Assembly (NCBI RefSeq): GCF_003129925.1
Contig: NZ_QFFN01000019.1
Coordinates: forward strand, 1-45,774
Direction of reading: 5' to 3'
Source: Bifidobacterium catulorum
Lineage (GTDB): Bacteria; Actinomycetota; Actinomycetes; Actinomycetales; Bifidobacteriaceae
Length of the DNA stretch: 45,774 bases
Shown: positions 1-6,433 of the stretch, one piece after another
Layout of the letters: each line of letters starts with the position of its first letter
Numbering within the stretch: position 1 is the first letter of the stretch
Notes under the pieces: generated by a model
What the model saw: only the letters and a program-made list of their open reading frames with translations
Told to the model about the DNA's origin: nothing
Databases searched by the model: none
Program-made: the position numbers and the translations under genes

Positions 1-167
1 GCGGGTGGGGCGCGATGTAGACGGTGGCGGTGCGTGTGCGCGGATGCATTATGCGGGTGACTCGGAACAGATGAATCGGGCCGGGTGCTTCGGGCCGAGG
101 GTGGTCCATCCGTCAACATTGCCGGAAAACCCCATGCCGGCATGACCGACGTTGCGACAATCGGACC
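1..167. other. Left-edge intergenic region upstream of tadZ
   Basis: No complete gene is present. On the reverse strand an ATG at 49 opens a frame of 16 codons running off the edge; it is too short to identify. The sequence GTCAACATTGCCGG at 112-125, followed by AAAACCC, recurs upstream of flp and is listed separately. A weak GACAAT hexamer at 155-160 lies just before the assigned tadZ start. Confidence 0.4.
112..132 (+). promoter_or_regulatory. Shared tad-locus element, copy 1 (upstream of tadZ)
   Basis: GTCAACATTGCCGG followed by AAAACCC matches 20 of 21 bases with 3737-3757 upstream of flp. It contains the small palindrome CAACATTG. Finding it before both transcription-start candidates of one locus suggests a common regulator site. 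The binding protein is unknown. Confidence 0.5.
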
Positions 168-1280
168 ATGGATACTGCATATATCGGAATGGTCGAAGAG
201 GATGCCCGGCCGGCGGGACGGGGCGTGAACGCGGGCGCTGGCGGCGGTGCTCTCCGTGGGGATGCCGTCGGTGCGGTGGATGCCGTCGGTGGTATGCCGC
301 TGCCCGCGGGAATGAAGACGCTGCCGACGCCACGACCGAGACGGTTCTACGTTCGAGCCTCCACGCAGGGGCCTCCGGCGGGGCGGATGGAACGAGAACG
401 GCGGCGTGGGTATGGGCATGGGCATAGTCACGGTCGCGGCGTCGGTGGCCGTGGGGCGTCGGGGTCCTCTGCCGGGACGGCGTTCGGAGACAGGCCATCC
501 GGTGCCGTGCGGATGAGCGGACCGGGTGCGGTGGTGTTCTCGTCGGCGAGCGGCGGCATCGGCGTCAGCGCGTTCGCCGCCATGTGCGCGCGGACGCTGA
601 TGAAACGCGACAGGTCCTGCGTGCTCGTCGACATGGATTTCTCGGCGGGCGGGGTCGACGTGCTGCTTGGCCAGGAATCCGAGGGCGGGCTTCGGTGGAG
701 CGGCGTCAGCGCGCCATTGGGCAGGATCGAACCGGAATCGCTGCTGCACGAGCTTCCCCAATGGGAGGGCCTGCCCATGCTGGCTTCCGATCCCTGGAAC
801 GACGGGCATCCGGACTGGTGGGAGATCGAAGCCGCCGTGGATGCTTTGGCGCAATGCCGTGACGTCGTCATGGTGGACGCCGGCCATGCGGGGGACTGGC
901 GGAAGATTCCCATCGCCCTGCATGTGATGATGGTGGAGCTCAGTGTGCTTGGGCTGGCGCGGGCCCGGGGCGCCCTGGCCCGGTTGAAGGACCGGGGCGT
1001 GGACGGCGATGGCGGGGCCTCCTTGGCGGTGGCTGATGCCCCATTGCTGCTCGTGGGGGTACGGCCGTTCGGTGCGGGGCATGGTGGCGTGGTGACGGAG
1101 CGCGACGCCAAGGATTATCTCAAGGCGCCGTTGGCCGGTGTGATACGGAGGAAAAGCGGTCTGGGCAAAGGTTTGCTGGCCGGACTGGGGATTACGCGGA
1201 TTCCACGACGGTACCGCAGACTGCTGGATGACATATGCGACCGGGTGGAGGAAAGGTGCTGCGATGGACGTCGGCCATGA
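168..1280 (+). CDS. tadZ: TadZ/CpaE-like septum-site/pilus localisation ATPase
   Basis: This 370-residue protein is the likely TadZ/CpaE-type MinD-family protein that places the Tad pilus machine at the membrane. The first 110 residues are low-complexity and Gly/Arg/His-rich. From about residue 116 a P-loop fold begins: VVFSSASGGIGVSAFA occupies the Walker A position, and VLVDMDF is the following strand. The signature lysines of the deviant Walker A (KGGxGKS) are absent, so ATP hydrolysis is doubtful. The assignment rests on this fold plus its position directly before tadA, the gene order of actinobacterial tad loci. The start is uncertain: ATG 168 has no good ribosome site, and ATG 513 would remove the low-complexity part. 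The stop overlaps the tadA start by 17 bases, which suggests translational coupling. Confidence 0.75.
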   Translation: MDTAYIGMVEEDARPAGRGVNAGAGGGALRGDAVGAVDAVGGMPLPAGMKTLPTPRPRRFYVRASTQGPPAGRMERERRRGYGHGHSHGRGVGGRGASGSSAGTAFGDRPSGAVRMSGPGAVVFSSASGGIGVSAFAAMCARTLMKRDRSCVLVDMDFSAGGVDVLLGQESEGGLRWSGVSAPLGRIEPESLLHELPQWEGLPMLASDPWNDGHPDWWEIEAAVDALAQCRDVVMVDAGHAGDWRKIPIALHVMMVELSVLGLARARGALARLKDRGVDGDGGASLAVADAPLLLVGVRPFGAGHGGVVTERDAKDYLKAPLAGVIRRKSGLGKGLLAGLGITRIPRRYRRLLDDICDRVEERCCDGRRP

Positions 1281-2355
1281 CGTTGGCGGGGCCCGTCGGC
1301 CCTCCGTGGTGTTCGGGCCGTTGGACGCCGTGCTGCACGAGTCCGGGATCACCGATGTGGCCGTCACCTGTGACGGGCGTATATGGGTGGACCGCGGCGG
1401 CGGCATGGAGGAGCGCGTGGTGCCGATGGGGTTCCGCACGCCCCGCATCGTTCGGGACTATGCGGTGCAGCTGTGCGCCCAGCTCGGACACCGGCTTGAC
1501 GACTCGCGCCCGATAGCGGACGCCGCCACCCCCGACGGCATCCGCGTGCATGCCGTCATCGAGCCGCTGGTGGAGCAGGGGGCGGCGTTGTCCATCCGCT
1601 TCCCGGACCGCGTGCCCTCGGACCTGTCGACGCTGCGCGGCTCCGGCATGTTCCCCGAATCATGGATGACGCTGCTGCAACGGCTGGTGGAGGAGCGGGC
1701 GACGATGCTGATCACGGGTGGGACCGGAACAGGCAAGACCACGCTGCTCAAGGCGTTGCTCGCCTCGTGCGACGCCGGCGAACGCATCGTCAGTGTGGAG
1801 GAGATTCGCGAGCTCGGCGCATTGGACCATGCCAATCATGTGTCGCTGGTGGCGCGGGAGGCGAACGTGGAGGGCGCGGGCGCCGTGGGACTGCCCGACT
1901 TGGTCAAGGCCACGCTGCGTATGAGGCCCGACCGCGTGGTGCTGGGGGAGTGCCGCGGCGAGGAGATAGCGGACCTGCTGCGCGCGTTGAATTCCGGGCA
2001 TCATGGCGGCATGGCCACGGTGCATGCGGATGGTGTGGACCGGGTTCCGGCCCGGCTGACCACGCTGGGATTGCTGGCCGGATTGAGTCCGGAGGCGTTG
2101 GCGATGCTGGCGCAGGGGGCGTTCGATGTGGTGCTGCATCTGGAACGGTTGCATGGCGTTCGGCGCATCGCCCAGGTCGGTGTGCTGGAGGCGGGCGCCG
2201 ATGGTCGTCTGGTGGGCAGTCCGCTGTGCGAATGGGATGGCGCGGGGGCGGAGGCATATCATGCCGGCTGGCCCGCGTTCGCCGAACGGTGGGGCGTGCC
2301 GTTGTCCGGCGACGGGGTCCGTCCGGCTCCGCAGCTGCCGGCGAGACGTCGATGA
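1264..2355 (+). CDS. tadA: TadA/CpaF pilus assembly ATPase
   Basis: This is the secretion ATPase (VirB11/CpaF family, 363 residues) that powers Flp pilus assembly from the cytoplasmic face. Visible motifs in order are Walker A ITGGTGTGKTT, an Asp-box region (VSVEEIRELG), Walker B-like RPDRVVLGECRGEE, and the His box GHHGGMATVHAD. The N-terminal domain of the family precedes them (residues 1-130). ATG 1264 was chosen over an upstream in-frame start at 1228 because GGAGGAAAGG lies about 7 bases before it. The length is typical for CpaF proteins of Actinobacteria. It sits in an operon with tadZ (overlapping) and tadB (24 bases downstream). Confidence 0.93.
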   Translation: MDVGHDVGGARRPSVVFGPLDAVLHESGITDVAVTCDGRIWVDRGGGMEERVVPMGFRTPRIVRDYAVQLCAQLGHRLDDSRPIADAATPDGIRVHAVIEPLVEQGAALSIRFPDRVPSDLSTLRGSGMFPESWMTLLQRLVEERATMLITGGTGTGKTTLLKALLASCDAGERIVSVEEIRELGALDHANHVSLVAREANVEGAGAVGLPDLVKATLRMRPDRVVLGECRGEEIADLLRALNSGHHGGMATVHADGVDRVPARLTTLGLLAGLSPEALAMLAQGAFDVVLHLERLHGVRRIAQVGVLEAGADGRLVGSPLCEWDGAGAEAYHAGWPAFAERWGVPLSGDGVRPAPQLPARRR

Positions 2356-2379
2356 TCGGCGTCGGCGAATGATGGGCGG

Positions 2380-3054
2380 GTGATGGTGATGATGGCGGTG
2401 TTGGCGGCGGTGGGTGCGGGATGCACCGTGGGATTCTTGCTGTGGAATGTGGCGCCGCCGTGGCGCCGTCTCGACGGCCTGGGTGATGCCGCTGTACGGT
2501 CCATGACCCGTATGGGGGTGGCGGCGGCATTGTCGTCGATGGGAGCGTTCATCCGCAACGGCGGAACCGCGTCCGCCGCCTTGGAGGAGCTCGCCGGTCG
2601 TCGGTTCGCCACGAACCGCGTCACCGAGGAGCGCGCCGCGGAGGTGTTCGAACAACGTCGCGGCGCCGACGAGACCCCGGAGGTGGCCCGTCGCGTCGCC
2701 CGCGACGTGTTCGTGGCATGCCGTGTCAGCGAGCGGCTTGGATGCGAGACGGTGCGTTGTCTGAAGGCGGTCGCGTCGTCGTATGCCCGTTCGCGGTTGA
2801 TGGATGATCTGAAGGCGAAGGCGCTGGCCATGCCCCGGTCCACGGTGAGACTGCTGTCTGCGCTGCCTGCCGTGACCGTCGTGCTCGGCGAGATGCTGGG
2901 TGCCGGTCCGCTGGCGTTCCTGTTCGGTTCCATGCCGGGATTGCTGTGTCTGTCTGCGGGCGTGCTGTGCTATGCCGTGGGGTTGCTGTGGGTGGAGGCG
3001 CTTATGCGTCGCCTGCATGATGATGTCGGCGGCGCGGATGCGCGGACACCATGA
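2380..3054 (+). CDS. tadB: TadB-like inner-membrane platform protein
   Basis: This 224-residue membrane protein of the type II secretion F (T2SSF) group is taken as the TadB platform subunit for pilus assembly. A hydrophobic segment opens the protein (MAVLAAVGAGCTVGFLLW). A charged cytoplasmic stretch follows (about residues 30-160), then two hydrophobic segments (LLSALPAVTVVLGEML and the GLLCLSAGVLCYAVGLLWV region). It is shorter than classical TadB, as is usual in actinobacterial loci. The start is uncertain: GTG 2380, ATG 2383 and ATG 2392 are all in frame. It lies between the ATPase and tadC, which supports the call more than its weakly conserved sequence does. Confidence 0.8.
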   Translation: MMVMMAVLAAVGAGCTVGFLLWNVAPPWRRLDGLGDAAVRSMTRMGVAAALSSMGAFIRNGGTASAALEELAGRRFATNRVTEERAAEVFEQRRGADETPEVARRVARDVFVACRVSERLGCETVRCLKAVASSYARSRLMDDLKAKALAMPRSTVRLLSALPAVTVVLGEMLGAGPLAFLFGSMPGLLCLSAGVLCYAVGLLWVEALMRRLHDDVGGADARTP

Positions 3055-3073
3055 TTCGGTGGGGTGATGGCAC

Positions 3074-3649
3074 ATGGGAATGATATGGCAGCTGCTGGCG
3101 GCCGGAACGGCCGGCATGGCGGCGTATCTACATATCGGTGGCCGTCGCGCCGTTGCGCTGCCGGGCCGCCCGTCGTGCGGCACCGTGCCTCCGGTGCCGT
3201 TGCTGTTGGAACTGGTCGCCGTGGCGGTCCGGCAGGGATCGTCCATTCCCCGCGCGTTGGCGGTCATCGGCGAAACACTGCTCGACGACGGCGTCACGGT
3301 CGAGCCGGACGACGATGCGTTGGGCATTCGACTGGTCGCCGTGGCGAACGCGTTGAACCGTGGAGCGGATTGGGACAACGCCTGGGGCGTGGTCCCGCCC
3401 GACAGCCGTCATCGGCGGTCGTTGGACGCCATACGCGAGACGCTGGCCCCATCGTGGAAGCATGGCGTCTCGCCGCTGATGCGCATCGAAACGGCCATCG
3501 AACAGATCGACCGGGACGAACGCCGTTCGATCGAGGAGGACGCCGCCAGACTGTCGGTACGGGTGCTGGTGCCCATGGGACTGTGTTTCCTGCCGGCGTT
3601 CGTGCTCATCGGAGTCATCCCCTCCATCGTGTCGTTCGCCGGGGCATGA
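3074..3649 (+). CDS. tadC: TadC-like inner-membrane platform protein
   Basis: This 191-residue protein is the second T2SSF-type platform subunit. It has an N-terminal hydrophobic segment (GMIWQLLAAGTAGMAAYL) and the T2SSF-like core LELVAVAVRQGSSIPRALAVIG. A conserved helix-rich part follows (LMRIETAIEQIDRDERRSIEEDAARLSVRVLVPMGLCFLPAFVLIG), ending in a transmembrane hairpin. The RRSIEEDAARLSVRVLVPMGLCFLPAF stretch is the best family match. It starts 20 bases after tadB. The next gene, flp, is separated by a 212-base region with its own regulatory features, so transcription may restart there. Confidence 0.8.
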   Translation: MGMIWQLLAAGTAGMAAYLHIGGRRAVALPGRPSCGTVPPVPLLLELVAVAVRQGSSIPRALAVIGETLLDDGVTVEPDDDALGIRLVAVANALNRGADWDNAWGVVPPDSRHRRSLDAIRETLAPSWKHGVSPLMRIETAIEQIDRDERRSIEEDAARLSVRVLVPMGLCFLPAFVLIGVIPSIVSFAGA

Positions 3650-3861
3650 CAAATACGCATGGTCCGCAGGATGTGGATGGTTTTTCCGTTGTCCACAAGA
3701 CGTTTTTTCAAGCGGGAGTAAGGCTCATCCACGTTTGTCAACATTGCCGGGAAACCCTGCTGCGGCGGTCCGTAATACGGCACACTGGAATCAGCTTCGA
3801 AGCCGAGACAATGCAGACCGATACAAGGTGGGCGGCCATTCGACCGCCGGAAAGGACGGAC
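3650..3861. promoter_or_regulatory. flp upstream region with DnaA-like boxes
   Basis: This gap has no gene. It holds TTGTCCACA at 3689-3697, identical to the high-G+C actinobacterial DnaA-box form. Two weaker relatives are present: TGTGGATGG at 3672-3680 (reverse orientation) and TCATCCACG at 3725-3733. T-rich runs lie between them. The tad element shared with the tadZ upstream region follows at 3737-3757. The region probably carries the flp promoter, but I could not place a convincing -35/-10 pair. Confidence 0.4.
3737..3757 (+). promoter_or_regulatory. Shared tad-locus element, copy 2 (upstream of flp)
   Basis: GTCAACATTGCCGG followed by GAAACCC differs from copy 1 (112-132) by one base over 21. 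It lies about 105 bases before the flp start codon, against about 35 bases before the assigned tadZ start. If it is an operator or activator site, the promoters are placed differently relative to the genes. Confidence 0.5.
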
Positions 3862-4137
3862 ATGATGGAACGACTGCAATCAGACGGGCTGAATCATGGA
3901 CCCAACATAAGCGACCGTCTGGGAAGCATGACCCAGAGGGCGAAAACGACGATATGCCTATGGGACGCACGGCTGCGGACATTGACCGCGGAACCGGAGA
4001 AAGGGCTGGCGACGGCCGAATACGCCGTCGTCATGATCGCCGCGACCGGCTTCGCCGGCCTGCTGGTGGCGATCCTGAAGTCCGGGGCCGTGAAGACGCT
4101 GCTGACCAATCTGGTCAGGCAGGCCCTGAGCGTATGA
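3862..4137 (+). CDS. flp: Flp-type pilin precursor
   Basis: This is the major Tad pilin, encoded as a 91-residue prepilin. A 48-residue leader ends in Gly and is followed by LATAEYAVV, which fits the Flp processing rule (cleavage after Gly, Glu-Tyr at mature positions 5-6). Mature pilin would be 43 residues with a single hydrophobic helix (AVVMIAATGFAGLLVAIL), typical of this class. The leader is unusually long; an internal ATG at 3928 (MTQRAK) would give a leader closer to the family norm. ATG 3862 was preferred because AAAGGA precedes it. The mature part resembles the DUF4244 family of actinobacterial Flp-like pilins. The processing peptidase (TadV) is not in this window. Confidence 0.85.
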   Translation: MMERLQSDGLNHGPNISDRLGSMTQRAKTTICLWDARLRTLTAEPEKGLATAEYAVVMIAATGFAGLLVAILKSGAVKTLLTNLVRQALSV

Positions 4138-4151
4138 CCTGAAAGGCGGGG

Positions 4152-4541
4152 ATGATGAGGGGCGAGGCGCGACGATGGGATCGGGTCCGTGGCGGGCTGG
4201 CACGCTCGGACCGGGGAACGGTCACTGCGGAGTTCGCCGTGGTGTTGCCGACGGTGATGGTGGTCGCGCTGATGCTGTTCTCGTCCGCACGGGCGGTGAT
4301 CGTCAACATGAACTGTCAGGACGCCGCCCGAGCGGCCGCCCGGGAACTGGTGGTGGCCGGAGACGGCCCCGCCGACGTCGCGGGGGTCGTCACACGCATA
4401 GCGGGGAACGGCGCGAGCGTCACGACGTCGGTGACCGACGGCATGGTCGTTGTGACGACGCGATGCCCGGTGCTGCCCGGACCGTTGGGAGTGGTCCTGC
4501 CCGATGGGCGGGGCGAGGCCGCGGGGATTCGCCATGAATAA
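4152..4541 (+). CDS. tadE: TadE-like minor pseudopilin
   Basis: This 129-residue pseudopilin of the TadE family has a basic leader (MMRGEARRWDRVRGGLARSDRG) followed by TVTAEFAVVLP. That places Gly before the cleavage point and Glu at +5, so the same prepilin peptidase as for Flp could process it. One transmembrane helix follows (VVLPTVMVVALMLFSSARAVIV), then a short extracytoplasmic domain with two Cys (NMNCQDAARAAARE and TTRCPVLPG). It is thought to help pilus assembly or form minor subunits. It begins 14 bases after flp, and its stop overlaps the next gene. Confidence 0.85.
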   Translation: MMRGEARRWDRVRGGLARSDRGTVTAEFAVVLPTVMVVALMLFSSARAVIVNMNCQDAARAAARELVVAGDGPADVAGVVTRIAGNGASVTTSVTDGMVVVTTRCPVLPGPLGVVLPDGRGEAAGIRHE

Positions 4542-4908
4542 CGTGGCCGGATTGAACGCGTGGACGCGTTCCGACGAAGGGTCCGGCACCGTCGTCGGCG
4601 TCGGACTGGTGATGGTCGCCGCGGTGTTGCTCTCCGCGATTCTGGCCGTGGGCAACGTGCTGTATTGCAGGGCGGTGGCGCAGACCGCGGCGGATCATGC
4701 GGCGCTTGCGGCGGCCACCGCATTGTATGAATCCGCTGGAGACCCCTGTGTGGAGGGCGGTTCCACGGCGGCCGCCAACCGCGCCCGCATGACGGGATGT
4801 GCGATCGACGGCGAGGATGTGACGGTCACGGCCGCTGTGTCGACCCGCGTGCCGTTCGTCGGAGACGCTTCGGCCCGGGCACGTGCCGGGCCGAAGGACT
4901 GCGGATGA
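4534..4908 (+). CDS. TadF/Rv3654c-like TadE-family protein
   Basis: This 124-residue protein is the last of the tad operon and belongs to the group of short TadE-like proteins that end mycobacterial and bifidobacterial loci. After a short leader it has SGTVVGVGLVMVAAVLLSAILAVGNV as its membrane helix. The Glu at +5 seen in Flp and TadE is missing, so processing is less certain. The conserved QTAADHAALAAATAL follows, then two Cys (DPCVEGG and TGCAIDG). ATG 4534 overlaps the tadE stop by 8 bases; an earlier in-frame ATG at 4504 lies well inside tadE. It may act as a minor pilin; no enzyme motif is visible. Confidence 0.75.
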   Translation: MNNVAGLNAWTRSDEGSGTVVGVGLVMVAAVLLSAILAVGNVLYCRAVAQTAADHAALAAATALYESAGDPCVEGGSTAAANRARMTGCAIDGEDVTVTAAVSTRVPFVGDASARARAGPKDCG

Positions 4909-5017
4909 CGTCTGGGCGATGGCCGGGCCGTCATCTGGTCGTCGAGGTGCCGCCGCCGTGGTGGTTGGCGCCGTCGCGGGCATCGATCACGCGGGCATCA
5001 ATCACCGGTGGGCGTCG

Positions 5018-5920
5018 TCATCGGTGGGCGTCATCGCGGCGGGCATTGACGAACCAGTAGGCGAGCGCCACGAAGATTGCGCCGCCGACGATGTTGCCCA
5101 GCGTGGCCGCCGAAAGGTTATACAGGATTCCGGGCACGTTCACCGAACCGGCGCCGGCGGCCGAGGCGCCGAAGCCCATGAGCTTGGCCACGAGACCGAC
5201 GGGAAGGAAGAACATGTTCGCCACGCAGTGCTCGAAGCCCATGGCCACGAAGCCGGCGATGGGCAGCAGGATGCCGAGCACCTTGTCGCCGACGGAGCGT
5301 GCGGAGAAGCCGATGCGCACGGCGAGGCAGACGAGGATGTTGCACAGGATGCCGCGGAAGAACAGCGTGACCCAGTCCGGGGTGATCTTTGATGCGGCGG
5401 TGGCCACGGCGGTGTCTCCCACGGCGCCGTCGTTGAGTCCCATGGTGCCGGCGAGCGCGATGAGCGTGACGAGCAGCAGCGCGCCGGCGAGGTTGCCGAA
5501 CCAGACGATGATCCAGTTCTTGGCGAGCGCCCCCCAGCTGATTTTGCGTGCGGCGATGTCGCTGGCCATCAGGGAGTTGCCGGTGAACAGTTCGGCGCCG
5601 CAGCACAGCACGAGTACGAGGCCCATGCAGAAGGCGAGGCCGCCGACGAAGCGTTTCGGGCCCCAGGTCATGGCCGGGTCGGAGGTGACGATGAGGAAGA
5701 ACAGCGCGCCGAAGCCGATGAAGGCGCCGGCGAACATGGCGGAGACGAAGGCCTTGCCTCCGGTGAGCTGCGTCTTGCCGATGCCGGCCTTCTCCACGGC
5801 CTCCTCGGTCTCGGCCGGGGTCAGGGCGTTGACGTTGATCTGCGGGGTGAGGATGGACTGCGTGGTCTTGATGGACGGCGATGAACCGGTCTCGGCTGCC
5901 GGGGCGTCGTTGTGCGGCAT
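5018..5920 (-). CDS. focA: Formate/nitrite transporter family channel (FocA-like)
   Basis: This 300-residue membrane protein of the FNT family has six hydrophobic segments. Family signatures visible are GGKAFVSAMFAGAFIGFGALFFL (first helix region), CCGAELFTGNSLM, NWIIVWFGNLAGALLL, and GFEHCVANMFFLPVGL with the pore His. In bifidobacteria formate is a fermentation product of the pyruvate formate-lyase branch, so formate export is a reasonable role. Nitrite or hydrosulfide cannot be excluded from sequence. The N-terminal tail of about 50 residues is polar and Thr/Pro-rich. GAAGGGA precedes the start codon. It converges with the tad operon and diverges from dnaX. Confidence 0.9.
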   Translation of the reverse strand: MPHNDAPAAETGSSPSIKTTQSILTPQINVNALTPAETEEAVEKAGIGKTQLTGGKAFVSAMFAGAFIGFGALFFLIVTSDPAMTWGPKRFVGGLAFCMGLVLVLCCGAELFTGNSLMASDIAARKISWGALAKNWIIVWFGNLAGALLLVTLIALAGTMGLNDGAVGDTAVATAASKITPDWVTLFFRGILCNILVCLAVRIGFSARSVGDKVLGILLPIAGFVAMGFEHCVANMFFLPVGLVAKLMGFGASAAGAGSVNVPGILYNLSAATLGNIVGGAIFVALAYWFVNARRDDAHR

Positions 5921-6104
5921 GGTGCGATCCCTTCTCTGGAGTCTTCGATGAACCGCATACCATATTCGCGCACACGGTTGACTCGTTCTCCTCCGTTCCC
6001 ATCATTTGCAGAAGGGACGGGCTCGCCGGGCGGATTCCCGTACCGATGCGGTTCCATGGTTCGGCGGGGCCGGATGGTCAAGCGGGGTCAAGTAGTATGG
6101 GAAT

Positions 6105-6222
6105 CTGGTCCGCCGGGAAGCAGCAGTTTGGTTTTGGATAGATTGGGTTTGGATTATGGCTTTGGCATTGTATAGGCGTTACCGTCCCGACATCTTCGAT
6201 GGAATAGTGGGTCAGGACCAGG
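6105..6222 (+). repeat. Duplicated dnaX 5' end, left copy
   Basis: This 118-base stretch matches 6316-6433 (offset 211) with only three differences. It contains the dnaX leader, the start codon (6156) and the first 22 codons of dnaX. Reading on from ATG 6156 gives the dnaX N-terminus MALALYRRYRPDIFDG, then unrelated residues and a stop at 6312-6314, a 52-codon fragment. A dnaX promoter, if upstream of this copy, would transcribe through both. Confidence 0.9.
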
Positions 6223-6315
6223 CTGAGCCGTTAAGACGACAGTCCAGTGGACTGTCGTTAGGCGATGCGAGCGCGATGCATCGAGCGCGAGGTCTGGAAA
6301 CGGCGGCATGGTGAC
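6223..6315. repeat. Palindromic insert between the dnaX 5' duplicates
   Basis: This 93-base spacer holds a hairpin ACGACAGTCC-AGT-GGACTGTCGT at 6236-6258, extended outward by TTAA/TTAG apart from one unpaired G. A stretch with GATGCATC follows. Its right end, with the first bases of copy 2, reads ATGGTGACCTGGTCC (6308-6322), the exact reverse complement of 6426-6440 inside dnaX. The insert resembles a small repeat element. I cannot assign it to a named family. Confidence 0.6.
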
Positions 6316-6433
6316 CTGGTCCGCCGGGAAGCAGCAGTTTGGTTTTTGATAGATTGGGTTTGGATTATGGCTTTGGCATTGTATAGGCGTTACCGTCCCG
6401 ACACCTTCGACGGAATAGTGGGTCAGGACCAGG
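6316..6433 (+). repeat. Duplicated dnaX 5' end, right (functional) copy
   Basis: This is the right-hand member of the 118-base duplication. It carries the start codon (6367) of the intact gene. Differences from the left copy are at 6347 and at two positions in codons 12 and 15. The leader is identical apart from one base, so translation signals are the same in both copies. Confidence 0.9.

Noticed and set aside
1-49. Start of a PIG-L-type deacetylase on the reverse strand (TVYIAPHP resembles the family N-terminus)
   Set aside because: The codon after HP begins with C, so it cannot encode the Asp of the required HPDD motif, and the frame is cut by the window edge.
1660-3378. 572-codon reverse-strand frame across the tad genes
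   Set aside because: It is antisense to tadA, tadB and tadC, Arg/His/Gln-rich, and a common shadow in high-G+C DNA.
6156-6314. The 52-codon frame from the left dnaX copy as a separate gene
   Set aside because: It is only a duplicated dnaX start joined to insert sequence; nothing suggests an independent function.
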